In this document: positions 52,049-63,748 of the stretch, one piece after another
How the letters are laid out: each line of letters starts with the position of its first letter
Numbering within the stretch: the stretch's first letter is position 1
Origin: Owenia fusiformis
Lineage: Eukaryota > Annelida > Polychaeta > Sabellida > Oweniidae
Assembly (NCBI GenBank): GCA_903813345.2
Contig: CAIIXF020000008.1
Span: 7,700,366 to 7,764,365 of the forward strand
Direction of reading: 5' to 3'
DNA length: 64,000 nucleotides
Program-made: the position numbers and the translations under genes
Notes under the pieces: model-generated
Seen by the model: the letters and a program-made list of their open reading frames with translations, nothing else
The model's database searches: none
Told to the model about the DNA's origin: nothing

Positions 52049-55000
52049 CTTGCTCTCTCTGCCATCTCTGTGCCTTTCCACCTTGGACTGTAGGGATATG
52101 TAGATTTCTTCATGCTATATGGCAATCCATTCAGTTCATGGTAAACAGAGTGAAATGTGAACGTGGGGCAGTCCTGGGGGAAGCTCCTTGGAATATCAAC
52201 TGGAAATGCATCAGATGTGTAGACTTAAGTATGGTACAGCATACATACTGAAGAGTGAGACAGCTCAGTACAAGTTTGATAAATGACATATTGTTTTGGC
52301 TCGGACAAGGGACTAAGTCATCAGTCCTTTACTGAACCAATCAAAGGAAACTGAAGGAGTGACACAATTGGTGGACCATTAGATCTTAGGAAGGGAGAAA
52401 AAATTGTTAGTTGCAAAATAACAAGGCATTAACATTCCATTTGTTACAGACACTCAACACTGACCACCATCCACAAAAAAGTTGGAAACTGACATAATAA
52501 TGAAGTATCCGTACATGACAGGTCTAGTTGTTAGGAAAAATATTTTAGATTTGAAATTATTTTCTGGGTTCAGTTGAAAAATAAAAAATGTCTAATGTTT
52601 ATATTCATAAACAAGTTATTATTTATTTGCATGTACATTCACATAAAAACACAATTTAACATGTTATATGATGCTCCAATCCACCCATTTACTTGAGTCA
52701 GTTACGATCAACTTGAATAGAAAAAGTTGACTTTATTAATGTCATGTACTTACTTGAGACTAGAAAGGAAAAGTTGCGCCAGTCAAACAGAAAAGTCAAT
52801 TTGGAGAAACTCTCTGTGTCATACTCCTGAACGGACCTAGAAAAAACCCCAAATAATTTCAGCAAATTTTCAAACATTCTTACTAACGAATCAAACTTCT
52901 ATTTACATACGAATACTTGTTGCAAACAATGTGCTACCCAGTAATATTTATCAACCTCGGATTACAATAGTACTTTAAACCCACCTGCCATAGTGACTGA
53001 GGAAAGCTGATACATACTCCTTCCTCTTCTCATAAGTCTCACAGGTCTGATCCACCTACATACAAAAAACACATAATGATGAATATTGCACTCCACTCGT
53101 TATTGAAAAATTCAAAATGGCCACCAAGTAATTTACCCAGCATGCCCAAATTCTTGACACTTAAAGTCTGCTTTTGCAATAGATAAGCAGTTTTCCTGGA
53201 ATTTTGATGACAAGATTTATGTGGTATCTACCTGTCCAGACAGAACACAACCATCGACAGAACAAGTTGACAACAATATAGAACTGTGAATAAGTGCAAT
53301 AAAAAGCAATACACTCTAGCCTGCACAGTTGGCTCAGTGACAGCAAGTCTACCTTGGGTGTATGAGGTCCAAAGTTCAGAATCAAGTTCATGTCAAAATG
53401 TTTGACACACATTTATGAAGAAAAGCATTTGGCAGAGTGGACCATATCTCCTATACAACCAAGTTGTAGTGTATACATGTACTGGTATGTCTAATAAGTG
53501 AAACTGAATATGATTTCTTAAAGGTTATCATCCAACAAATAAGAATTGTCACCATTTTATTTGAATCAAGGATTTAATTTTTTACATTGACTTACCTTAT
53601 TAGTGAGCAGTGTTTTGATGCTGGGGACATAGTCTATCATACATCCATTGCTAGGGAAACTTGGTATTCTTAGTCCAGCTGATCCTCCAAGAGCTCTGTA
53701 AACAAAGTGCATTGTAAAACAATTGATTGACACTAACACCTGCTAAAACAGATTAAAGGTAATCACATTTAAAGTGACTAGTATATACCCCCTGTCCAGG
53801 TCACAGACCATGTTTATGTTTAATTGAATATTAATATAAAAAATTGTTCACAGACACAGGTTTTGATAACATGGAAGTCAAGGGGACATCCAGAATATCT
53901 TAAAAAACGTTCACATTTCAAACTGTTCACTTTATAGAGTTTTCACATGAATAAAACAAACAGAAATTAATGCTATGCTCAAAACCAAATTGTCAGGAAA
54001 TGTAAAGAAATAGATTGATTGATCTATTAATTAATCTTTTATTATCCAATAGACGATATGATCTCTGAGACAATAAATGAATTGATCTGTGTAAACATAT
54101 GATACAATCAAGTTCTTTGATCCTTAAATCAAGTGACTAATAGACCGATCTGCGAAGCGATGGATTACTCTGTACTTACACTTCCACCCTGGGGGAGAGA
54201 TAGAGCTGTGATGTGACCCTACCACCCTCAGATGACGAAAAGTTCACCAAGAGGACCGCAGAGTCTTCACCAGGATTATCCTGGAATATGATATCCGCAA
54301 TGTTAGTATTATATCTCAATTGAAATATTTAGTTCTGATTGGTCAATGGTTTTGTTTACATATTCATTGCTGGTTAATACTGGTTGAGTGTGATGTCACA
54401 CCATGATTTAGTATTGGGTATATTTTCCAATATTTTATGATTCTGTACAACATGCTTTAAACAATCAAAATGTACCTAGTATCCCTAGCAATGAACTACC
54501 AAAACAAAAAGTTTATTCCGCTACCATTAACAATAATATTCAGAAATAAAAAACATATTTTAAATAATACTGACCTTTGTCAAATAGGCTGGAATCCTTG
54601 AGAAATCAACATCGAGTTTGATAAGAAATGATATTGGGCCTATTTTATATTGTCCTTTTTTCATAACATGCACCTCTATCGCATCTTTCCCTAGCTCCTC
54701 TGCAATAGACTGATATTCAAACTTTAATCTTGACTCTGCTTCAATGAGATTGTGTTGGTACGATTTGTACTGGTCTAACAGCTCTTGTACTACATATAAT
54801 AGTGACTTCGGATCTGTATGGTCCCATTCTAGAAGACTCTGTAAATATGTAAGAATATATTATAACTGACTTGTCGTTATTATCCATCCATTATTAGAGG
54901 AATTAATAATTCAAAATGATATGTTGTTTTATCTCCAAAAATACCAGAATATCAGAAATCCATGAGAATAAATTGTTTAATTTGACGGCCATTTTAATTT

Positions 55001-58000
55001 AGCGGATTGAACAAAACAGTTAGTCTCCGCCAATTTTTTGAAAAATCACTGTACTATATAGCTAGACCTCAAACATCTGCATTTTACTGATGGGTCTGTC
55101 ATTTCACCAAATGAAATAGCAGCCAAACATTCAAAAATTTGCCCAATCCGCCAAATTAAACGGTGCCAAATTAAAGTAATTTACAGTACTGAATTTTTAC
55201 CTCATCTACCAAATGTTTAAAAATATGTGTAAGGACAAAAATCAAATACAATATATTGACCATCAACAATCTGCAGTGTCAAGAGATAGAAATTAAAGCT
55301 TCGATGTTGATATATTACACATAATGAGTTTTAACCCATAAAAAATAGCCCCAAGAATAACATGCTGAAAAACTTAAAATGATTAAAATAGAGAAAGAGT
55401 AATTTACAAGTAAATATAAATCAAACGGCCATGAGGATGTAAAGTATAGTACCAAGATCAGATATATCAGATAAAAGTTATTTTTAAGGTTGTGTCAATA
55501 TACCAGTGCAGCTAAAAATTACATAATTAATTTGTTGGATGGTGTGGAGGGAGGTGATGGGGGTCAAGAGAAACTTTGAAACCATTGATGTTTCCAATAT
55601 AAAACTTATATTGCTTATATCACTTATATCGTTTTTGAAGTTATTATTTGAAGAGCAGTTTCAAAATGGGAGGGGAGCTTTTGCATTGATATATTGACTC
55701 AACTCTAACAGTGTATATAAGCATGCAATGAATTACATTCAAATGTTTTGGGGTGTCTTACAGAAAAACACAGTAAAAGATGATAGCAATAAGATGGCAG
55801 TTATTCTGTTGTTTGATAGCAGTAACAGTTTATGTTCTACTTTGTACATTGTTTTATTCAAATAAAATTGATAAAAGGGACCAAAAATTGAAAACTGAAG
55901 GATATATACACACCACAAAGACACATGCAACTCAACGAGTGCTTCGATATTTTGACAATGTTGTTAAGAAAAATGTCTTTCTTGTGGGGTATGATAATCC
56001 GGAAGAATGCGACGATGATCCTCTTTGCCTTATAAACATGAAGAGACCTCCCAAGGTCAAAAAAATGAGGCAAAAACGCTTCAAAAAACAGAACAGGAAT
56101 TAGTGACAATTGTTTGTAAAACTATGAACAGATTGGACCTTGTCAAGCGAATGATTGAGTCAGTCTGGAATTACTACCCAAAGACTCAAGTTATCGTTGT
56201 TGACGATTATTATAAAGATTATTTAGCTGACGTTCTATGGCAGGAATTTTTAACCAATCACAGTATTGTGGATTACGTTCAGCTTGGTGAGAATGCTGGT
56301 ATAAGTCATGGTCGAGAGATTGGTGTTAGTTTAGTGACAACAAAGTACTTCATGCAAATTGATGACGATTTTGTCTTCACTGATAATACAAATTTAACCA
56401 AGTTAATCGATGTATTAGAGACTACAGATCTAAGCATTGTGACTGGTGACTACAAAAATATGATGTTTACAGGGATACTAAAAGTACATCAAAATATCGC
56501 ACAGAAGAAAGGCAAACAGACAATGCTGTATCATTTCCCAGAAACAGCCCATGGTCTTATACCTGGGTTTAAAAACTGCTATAGTGTTGATCTTGGGCCT
56601 AATATATACCTGGCTAACACAGAGCATATACGATACATCAAACCATGGGATCGTGAACTTAAAGCACAAGAACATACTGATTTCTTTCTCGTAGTCCTAA
56701 TAGCGGGACTTAAAGTAGGAGCGTGCACTGATGTTCCCCTCAAGGAGTATGGAGTGCCGGACAGACTCAAAACTCGGGCAAAGTATCCAAAAAAGGGTGT
56801 TTACATTATGAACTATTTAAGAAAATGGAAAATTACTGAATGGTTCAAACAATGTAGTCCCAAACAGTATTATTCTAAAGAAATGGACAATGGAAAATGC
56901 AAATGGAATAGCACATATCAATTCTTTGATGGAGATCCAAACATACTTCATAATATACTTATTGACAGAAATTAATAAAATATAACATGTAATTATCAAA
57001 TTTTGAACATAAAGTCAGCATCATTGATAATTTAAATAGAGATGAATATTCTATCCAGTTTGACTTAATAGAAAATGCCTAGTCTTTTGTGTCACATATC
57101 ACCAGTTTGACATAAAAAAATGGAATAATGTGACCAGTGTGATATAACAGAGTGAGATAAATGTGGCCAATGTGACATTTACAGAGTGGAATAAATGTGG
57201 CCAGTGTGACATTAACAGAGTGGAGTAATTGTGACCAGTGTGACATTAACAGAGTGGAATAATTGTGACCAGTGTGACATTAACAGAGTGGAACAATTGT
57301 GACCAGTGTGACATTAATGATAAATATAACCAGTGTAAAATCAACAGAGTAGAATACATGTGACAAGTGTGACATAACAGAGTGGAATAAATGAGCCAGT
57401 GTAACATTTTTAAGAAAATGTGACCAGTGTGACATAAAAGAGTAAAATAAATTTGACAAATGTGACAATATGAGTTGAATAAATTAGACCAGTATGACAT
57501 TACAGAGTGAAATAAATGTGACCAGTGCGACATTATAAGCATGTGCATGTACTCACAACAAGATTGAATAAATCTGGCAGAAAGAACTGCTCATCATTGC
57601 CAAATATGAAATCTGGTGGCTCTTCAGGGTAACAACTGTTGAACAACACTTCCCCTAGAAGTAGATAGAACATGACATTTGAAATTATTTTTTAACAAGA
57701 TGCTGAATAATAATCATTATTTAGTACTATATTTTGGGCATTTAATGCATTGCTACCCCGAGCACACAGTGCAAACAGGGTACAGTCTGTTGAAAATCTG
57801 ACATTTTACCTACCTGAAAATCTTTGAACCTTGCCAAAATGCTGAAAAGATCATGTGATATTTTGACCATAATAGGTAAAATTTATTGAGCACCCTGTTA
57901 AGAAAAATCTTGGGAATGTAACTGAAATGTTGTTCCTATCAAGCCTGAGTGGAATGAATCATTAAAATCTCTTCGCACATTGCAAAATATTTTCTATGAA

Positions 58001-59831
58001 ATCACCTAAAAGATACGAAATCACTAAAGGGAAATATTTTAAATGAAACTTTTTGCAAGGGTCAAGTTGGCATAGCATCAATTTCAATCTGTAGAGTCAA
58101 GCTGTCACCTTGACAACCATTATACGAATGACTTTGGGTGTGGTGATTGACTTTATAATGCAGTGAAGTTATATTAAATACTGTGTTTGGATTGGCTGGA
58201 ATCAGACACACCTTGCCTACCTATGTGTGAATTCTTGATATGCAGTGTGCACTATTAGACTTACATGTTATGGAATGACCCCCATACGGTAGTAGCATTT
58301 TGAACCGATCACAGCATGGTCCCTTCTCTACCTGGAGTGTGTTGCATCTGAAATTACACATCAATAATTTGAATAGCCTTTGCTTGTTAAGTTATGAAAA
58401 CTTCTTATAAAGTTTAGCATGGTGATCATGTGTGCATCCTAAAGGCTGATCGCATAGTTATTATATTGACCAATTATATTTGAATCATATTACATTAGCT
58501 AAAAACTAACAGTGCTTGTCAAAACATTTTACAAATTACCATGTTTTGTTTGTTTTATTTCATCAAGCAAAAATCAGGAATTTTTAACAGAGCTTCCAAA
58601 TAATCCAATATGTTCAAACTTGAGGCTTGTTGATTAATTGTTGAAGTGCAAACAGTACAAGTCGTCCAACATGCTAGCATTGAGCATGTTATAAAATGTC
58701 AGGAATGAAAACAACATCAAACATGCAAAGCTAAAGGAAGAAAAAGATGTTTGGAGAACCAATAAAAGGTAAGTGAAATAATTTAGCATTTTGTTCCAAA
58801 TTATTGCAGAAGGTAATTTGTAACCATGAAATGCAGGCAGAGATTTTAATCTCTAAAAATTTGAGTGACAAATTGACCTTCAACGAACATCAATGGCTGA
58901 TACTATTGGGTCGTTGACCAACTCAAGATATACGGATATTATAAATGGTTGTGATAGGCAAAAGAACTGATAGCCCTTTGTATTTGATTGGACAATTGTG
59001 ATGACGGTATGAAAAATCAAAAACTGTGTTGACAGGTTACAGAAAATTAAATGATGACGCTCAAACTGTGATGACAGGTAGCAAAGAATAAGATGGGGAC
59101 ACTATTTTGAATACTTTTGCCAGTAAAAGTGCCAGTCTTGGTCTATCATTCACTCTAATTATTTTATATATGATGATATCTTTTATAATTGAACGTTGAA
59201 GTGCTTTAATAACTGATGACGGGTATGCAGACTGAGATGATGAATATGGGACCGAGATGACGGGTGACACACATGCATACATTAGTATGTATCCAACAGA
59301 CTGACTAGAAGTCAGTCTGTTATGATGTACTACTTTCCTGTGGAAATTGCAGTGAAATTTTTTGCACAAAATTATCAATTAGAGGAACCATTTATTCAAT
59401 AAAATAAACATTACAAAATGTCAACTAAATAGTAAGGTACAACTAAATGCAATAAAAAGTAACACAGCATATTTTCAAGTGGAAATAAAGCTAGTTGAAG
59501 TAACAAATTTGCAAATTAATTTTACCCAATCGGCCATTTTGAATAGCACTTCCTATGTAAACAAATACTTTGGATTACCAAACTTTAACATAGGTGCCTT
59601 ATAGTCTGAATATAATTCAGACTAAATAGGATATAGTCTAATGCATACATGTACTCATGTTGAACTGATTTGATGGACGGGTATTTTCAAGCAAAGTATA
59701 ATAAATTACCCAGATGTGATATCGGTTAATCTTATGTTTCCTTCACAAATACCAATTTTTCCTTCAGTCAATAGACACTCTACATAATTCCCTATCTGCG
59801 GCTCAAATTTCCCGATAACACTAGCTCCCAT
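52049..59831 (-). CDS. BABAM2: BRISC and BRCA1-A complex member 2 (BRE/BRCC45), nine exons, last exon not found
   Basis: Exons on the minus strand: 59831-59710, 58347-58265, 57654-57557, 54838-54575, 54280-54180, 53695-53596, 53055-52985, 52836-52754 and 52199-52049. All have GT/AG borders and compatible phases, totalling 1073 nt (357 codons plus 2 nt). Peptide landmarks match human BRE throughout: [114 protein letters not shown] is the UEV-domain scaffold of the BRCC36 K63-specific deubiquitinase complexes BRCA1-A and BRISC. The human protein has about 22 more C-terminal residues, so one short exon should lie below 52049 but was not located. Intron 3 hosts an opposite-strand glycosyltransferase gene and a minisatellite. 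Confidence 0.95.
52425..52505. repeat. dispersed repeat, ATGTCACCAC family, copy 4
   Basis: Begins caaggcattaacattccatt, continues ttgttacagacactcaacac, and ends aagttggaaactgacataata. It lies just 3' of the last recognised BABAM2 exon. Confidence 0.6.
54975..55186. mobile_element. degenerate MITE related to the TA-flanked family
   Basis: The right end gccaaattaaagtaa then tttacagta resembles the terminus of the 13797-14293 element. The left part (tttaatttagcgg, tagtctccgccaa) is inversely similar to the right part. It sits in BABAM2 intron 3, between exon 4 and the glycosyltransferase gene. The left terminus is lost. Confidence 0.55.
55714..55720 (+). promoter_or_regulatory. TATA box of the nested glycosyltransferase gene
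   Basis: The heptamer tatataa lies 60 bp upstream of the first ATG (55780) of the intronless gene. The spacing would place the start site near 55745. Position and consensus only. Confidence 0.5.
55780..56975 (+). CDS. GM2-synthase-like (GT12) N-acetylgalactosaminyltransferase, intronless, one frameshift
   Basis: Two overlapping frames form one type II membrane glycosyltransferase. The first (55780-56103) gives a short cytosolic tail, a membrane anchor ([19 protein letters not shown]) and a stem. The second (56025-56975) gives the catalytic domain with [47 protein letters not shown] and the metal-binding DxD in QIDDDFVFT, followed by LVDVLE-like and IPGF blocks. This matches the B4GALNT1 (beta-1,4-GalNAc transferase, CAZy GT12) pattern. 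The family acts in the Golgi and adds GalNAc to a beta-galactosyl or related acceptor; the substrate here is unknown. Moving from the first to the second frame needs a -1 shift. The A7 run at 56059-56065 is the likely place, since one more A would restore a single frame. AATAAA overlaps the stop (56974-56979). It lies inside BABAM2 intron 3 on the opposite strand. It is either a gene with a sequencing or allelic indel, or a young pseudogene. Confidence 0.85.
57100..57540 (+). repeat. 33-34-bp minisatellite in BABAM2 intron 3
   Basis: About twelve to fourteen degenerate units with the core gtgaccagtgtgacattaac and agagtggaataa lie immediately 5' (on the plus strand) of BABAM2 exon 3. The minus-strand frame of 100 codons across it is a repeat translation ([11 protein letters not shown]-type) and not a gene. 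Confidence 0.93.
59296..59322. repeat. short hairpin with AGACTGA/TCAGTCT arms
   Basis: The sequence acagactgactagaagtcag then tctgt is a near-perfect palindrome. Similar hairpins are at about 59605-59630 (tagtctgaatataattcaga) and 62509-62533 (acagactgaataatattcag). Each is flanked by related tatgtatc or AT-rich sequence. Confidence 0.6.
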
Positions 59832-59922
59832 TATTTAGAAATCGTACTAATCGTCGAAATTGTGGATTTATAAATTTCGTCCCGGAAGTAAAATTGCAAT
59901 CTCAAATCGAGGCTGATAAAAA
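59832..59922. promoter_or_regulatory. bidirectional promoter between BABAM2 and DDX28-like gene
   Basis: Only 91 bp separate the two divergent start codons (59831 and 59923). The segment contains CCGGAAGT at 59882-59889, the ETS/GABP core that is common in animal head-to-head promoters of housekeeping genes. There is no TATA box in a sensible position. The 5' UTRs must be short or overlap. Confidence 0.7.
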
Positions 59923-62900
59923 ATGAAAAATCGGAATGTAAGTTCTCTTTCTATCATGTACGTTTAACATAGTTTTAAAAGCGCTTCCGCATAGATAGAG
60001 TGCATTTATTTTATTTGGGATACTGATCAATATTTCTGCATTTGAAATTTATTCTTTGATCGCATAAATAAGTGAATAAACTGTCGACAAATATTGAAAA
60101 AATGTTGGTGGGTGATAATAACATAGCCAGGCATGTCCAAAAGTGTAAGCAATATTTAGCCAAGCATATGGAGTTACTAATTGCAAAAATGAGTATTTCT
60201 GGGTATTTATGGACGTCGAAAACATTTATAGGCTAGATATTATCCAAGAGATGAAATCAAATATTTTTCAAGTTGCTTGTTGATGATGTCAGGCATGACA
60301 CATTACTCGGACTCTTCATCACAAATATGTTGTATATGGGTTTGTGTAAAAACCTGGGTGGCTGTAACAGGGTGACTTGGTACTTAATGTTCCTAGCAGG
60401 GTTAATTATTTTTATTTTATGCCTAAAAATGCGCCAATGAACAATCTAAGTGTAACAACCCTAGGTGTTGTATTGTGGGGTTTGATTTCAGACTTGCCAA
60501 CCTAAAATGAACAATTTTCGGGAGATTTAAAAAAAATTGTGGTACTTTTACGGGAGTTTTTTTCAAAATCCGGTAGCTTTTTGGGGTTTTTTTTGAAAAA
60601 AAGCGGGAGTTTTTACGGTAGATTTTTGAAAAAAACTGTAGTTTTTACGGGAGATTTTAAAACACGGGAGTTTTTGCGGTAAATTTTGAAAAAAAACGGG
60701 AGTTTTTACTGGAAGTTTTGAAAAAACAGGATTTTTTACGGGAGATTTTTTAAAAAAGGTATTTTTCGCGGTAAATTTTAAAAAACCTAATTTTTTTACG
60801 TAAGATTTCAGAAAAAACTGGAGTTTTTGCTGTAGGTTCTGAAAAACGGGAGTTTTTACGGTAGGTTTTGAAAAAACTGGAGTTTTCGCGGTAAATTTTT
60901 ATAAAAAACGGGAGTTTATATGGTAGATTTCTGAAAAACGGGAGTTTTTACGGTAGATTTCTGAAAAAACTGGAGTTTTTACGGTAGATTCTGAAAAAAC
61001 TGGAGTTTTTACGGTAGATTTCTGAAATAACGGGAGTTTTTACGGTAGATTTCGGAAAAAACGGGAGTTTTTACGGTAGATTTTGAAAGAACGGGAGTTT
61101 TAAGGTAGATTTCGGAAAAACGGAAGTTCTTCGGGTAGGTTTCTGAAAAACAGGTGTTTTTACGGTAGATTTTGAAAAAACGTGAGTTTTTACGGTAGAT
61201 TTTGAAAGAACGGGAGTTTTAAGATAGATTTCGGAAAAACGGAAGTTCTTCGGGTAGGTTTCTGAAAAACAGGTGTTTTTACGGAAGATTTTGAAAAAAC
61301 GTGAGTTTTTACGGTAGATTTCTGAAAAAACGTGAGTTTTTACGGTAGATTTCTGAAAAAAACTGGAGTTTTAAGGTATTAAATCCAGCGATTTAATTGG
61401 TTGAAATTATTATGACGCATGCGCAGTTAATAAATTAATTAGAACTTATAATCTAAGATAGATGTCACTAACGTTCATTACAGCAGTCCCTACCCATAAT
61501 GCGCCTTATATTGCGGGAATATTTTGTTTAGCGCCATATAAAAACAAAATGTATTCTCCCGACAGAAGTATGACAGAATATGAACTGCCCCCCTTTTGTG
61601 GACATTTGGTGTGCAAACTTATACCGAACTGATCGCAGAAAAGCAATTTGAATCATGGGAATGAAGTACTTCTAAGTTATTTATGAAAGTATCGATAGTG
61701 AACCATGGGAGTCAATCCTTCTTGGAGTAAAAGAAAGAAGCGTGCCTGCAATAATCAAGGTCACAAATTTGTCAAATTCCTTCTAAATAAGGTAGATTTC
61801 GACAGCAAAAACGGAGATTTTACGGGAGTTATACCAAGAATACGGGAGATTTTACGGGAGTATACCAGAAAACGGGAGATTTTACGGGAGTTATACCAAG
61901 AATACCGGAGATTTTACGGGAGATTTCAGCAAAAATACGGGAGATTTTACGGCAATATTTTTAAAAAAATTACGGGAGATTTTAGTGGAAATACGGTACG
62001 GGAGTTTACGGGAGTTTTTACGGGAGAAAACGGTACGGGAGTTTGGTATTTTTTACGGAAAAACAAAAAATTTACGGGAGATTCCCGTAAAAAAACGGGA
62101 GGTTGGCAAGTCTGGATTTAATAATAAGGGTTCAAACAAAACATATTAGTTTGAGCATGGACTTTCAATCTAGTTGAAAGCCCATGGTTTGAGGTCAACA
62201 ATAATCAACATTACTATATTGTTTAGTAATAAGTCATAAGATACATGAACATGTTACATAACAATAAGAAATGCGTACAAGTACAACTCATGAAACCTCA
62301 ATGTGATTAATCTAAAGTACAACACCAGCCTTTATGAAACTCAGAACTAAGACTACTGTAGATACTGATACACGATTGGTTGACAAATGACAATAATTTT
62401 AGCTTGACCACAAAATGAAGACCTTCAGAGATAACTGAGAAAATATACATACTAAGACCCAAATCCATTACACAAGCAACCAACCACCAAACTGACCTAG
62501 TATGTATCAAACAGACTGAATAATATTCAGTCTAAATTGATTCATGTGAAGGATACAGGCAACCAACTGATCACCCACTCAACATACAGTTGTACCAGTC
62601 ATCCAAATAATCAACAACCAACTAATCTACCAATAAACAAAGCAATCAGCAAACCAAACAATTATCAATATCCTTTGAAACACTAAGGCAATCAACCAAG
62701 CAACTAACATCATTGCACGTTATTTGACAGATAACAACAGCAATTTATGTTTCAGTATACTGCCAATGGCTGAGGTCCGGGAATACATCTCTTAGAATGT
62801 TTAAACACCTCAGAAGTATACGAGTTAAAAGAACATTTATAGAAAATATGTTAACATATTTCACTTTACCATGTGCCAGGTGCATATTTCATGTATCCAG

Positions 62901-63748
62901 TTAGCAATTGATTAGTAACTATTATAGGGGGAAATGTAACCAAGTCACCTGGTCACCCTGTTACCTGGCCACCAATTAGTCTTTCATACAAACCAGACAA
63001 AATTGATTAAAGTAAGATTTGATTTGATTGTAGAGCTTTGAAGATCACATACATATAGAGATTCCCACAACAGGAAGTGAATTGGCTAATTGGCATGATG
63101 AATTTCCAGGCGTGTCTCAATAAGATAACAACACTAAAGCTATGCAGGTGCCACTTAGTCCAGTCTCAACAGGTATATTTTTATTAAGTCATAAGTCCAG
63201 TGTAGATGTAATATCATGTTCAGTGTATACATTGTATTTAATTAATACTAAATATGATATTAGGCAAGTGTTATTTAATCCATTCTAATATTATATCATG
63301 CAAGTGGCACTAAGTCTACTGCAGGTAAACAGGTGACATCATCAACAGATGGACCTGTCTCAAGGGGTAAAATAGCAAATTTATTACATCCAAGAGAAAA
63401 ATACTTTATTTAAATGATCCATTCCCTTTAACAGGTTGGCATGAAATGGTAGATCATAATCTTTCTATTTGTCAGGTTGCCACCATTATGAGTGATGCAT
63501 TGCCTCGAATAACAGTTCCACATAAGATGGTAGAAAGGTTAGAAAAGATGAAGCAGAAGCAGCAAGAAACAATGAAAAAGAAATCAGTGAAAAAAGACAA
63601 CCCTATAATAATATCATGTAAAAGGAAACAGTTTAATCACTACAAAGGACAGTTGTATACAAACTGGTCTCCCCAGTCATTAACGTCACATGGCTGGAAA
63701 AATAAACGAAACAAAGGAGACTATTTTACCATCAATGCTTTTCAATCT
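59923..63748 (+). CDS. DDX28: DDX28-like mitochondrial DEAD-box RNA helicase, N-terminal part
   Basis: Exon 1 (59923-59937) reads MKNRN and ends at gtaagt. Exon 2 (63476-63748) follows tttgtcag in phase 0 and ends at gtaagt, giving 96 codons. Exon 2 reads ATIMSDALPRITVPHKMVER, a basic linker, NWSPQSLTSHGWKNKRNKGD and YFTI. This matches the N-terminus of human DDX28 (LPxxxIPxxxxxxLE, then a PLAS.GWK.RR...DHFSI block) just upstream of its Q motif. The helicase core must lie beyond the window. DDX28 acts in mitochondrial RNA granules in assembly of the large mitoribosomal subunit. The intervening 3.5-kb intron holds the array element at 60489-62114. Translation could alternatively start at the ATG at 63488. 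The tiny first exon is supported by splice consensus and phase only. Confidence 0.8.
60489..62114. mobile_element. 1626-bp TIR element filled with acgggag/acggtagattt array
   Basis: The termini CAGACTTGCCAACCT and AGGTTGGCAAGTCTG are perfect 15-bp inverted repeats. GATTT stands on both sides (60484-60488 and 62115-62119). Most of the body (60520-61375 and 61795-62100) is an array with the core cgggagtttttacggtagat then ttctgaaaaaa. This is the reverse complement of the ctaccgtaaaa array at 22-28 kb. A non-array core of about 400 bp (61380-61790) is in the middle. The 138-codon frame at 61705-62121 is mostly array translation. It lies in the first intron of the DDX28-like gene. Confidence 0.88.
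62130..63434. other. intron 1 remainder of the DDX28-like gene
   Basis: AT- and CA-rich sequence (aaccaac/aatcaac-type low complexity at 62560-62720), with no supported exon or bounded element apart from the short hairpin near 62520. Confidence 0.4.

Noticed and set aside
57246-57548. 100-codon minus-strand frame with repeated [10 protein letters not shown]
   Set aside because: Translation of the 33-34-bp minisatellite. The repeat period and multiple overlapping frames explain it.
61705-62121. 138-codon frame rich in GDF, REIL and FYG words
   Set aside because: From residue 35 on it is a direct translation of the gggagattttacgggag array. The periodic peptide reflects the DNA repeat.
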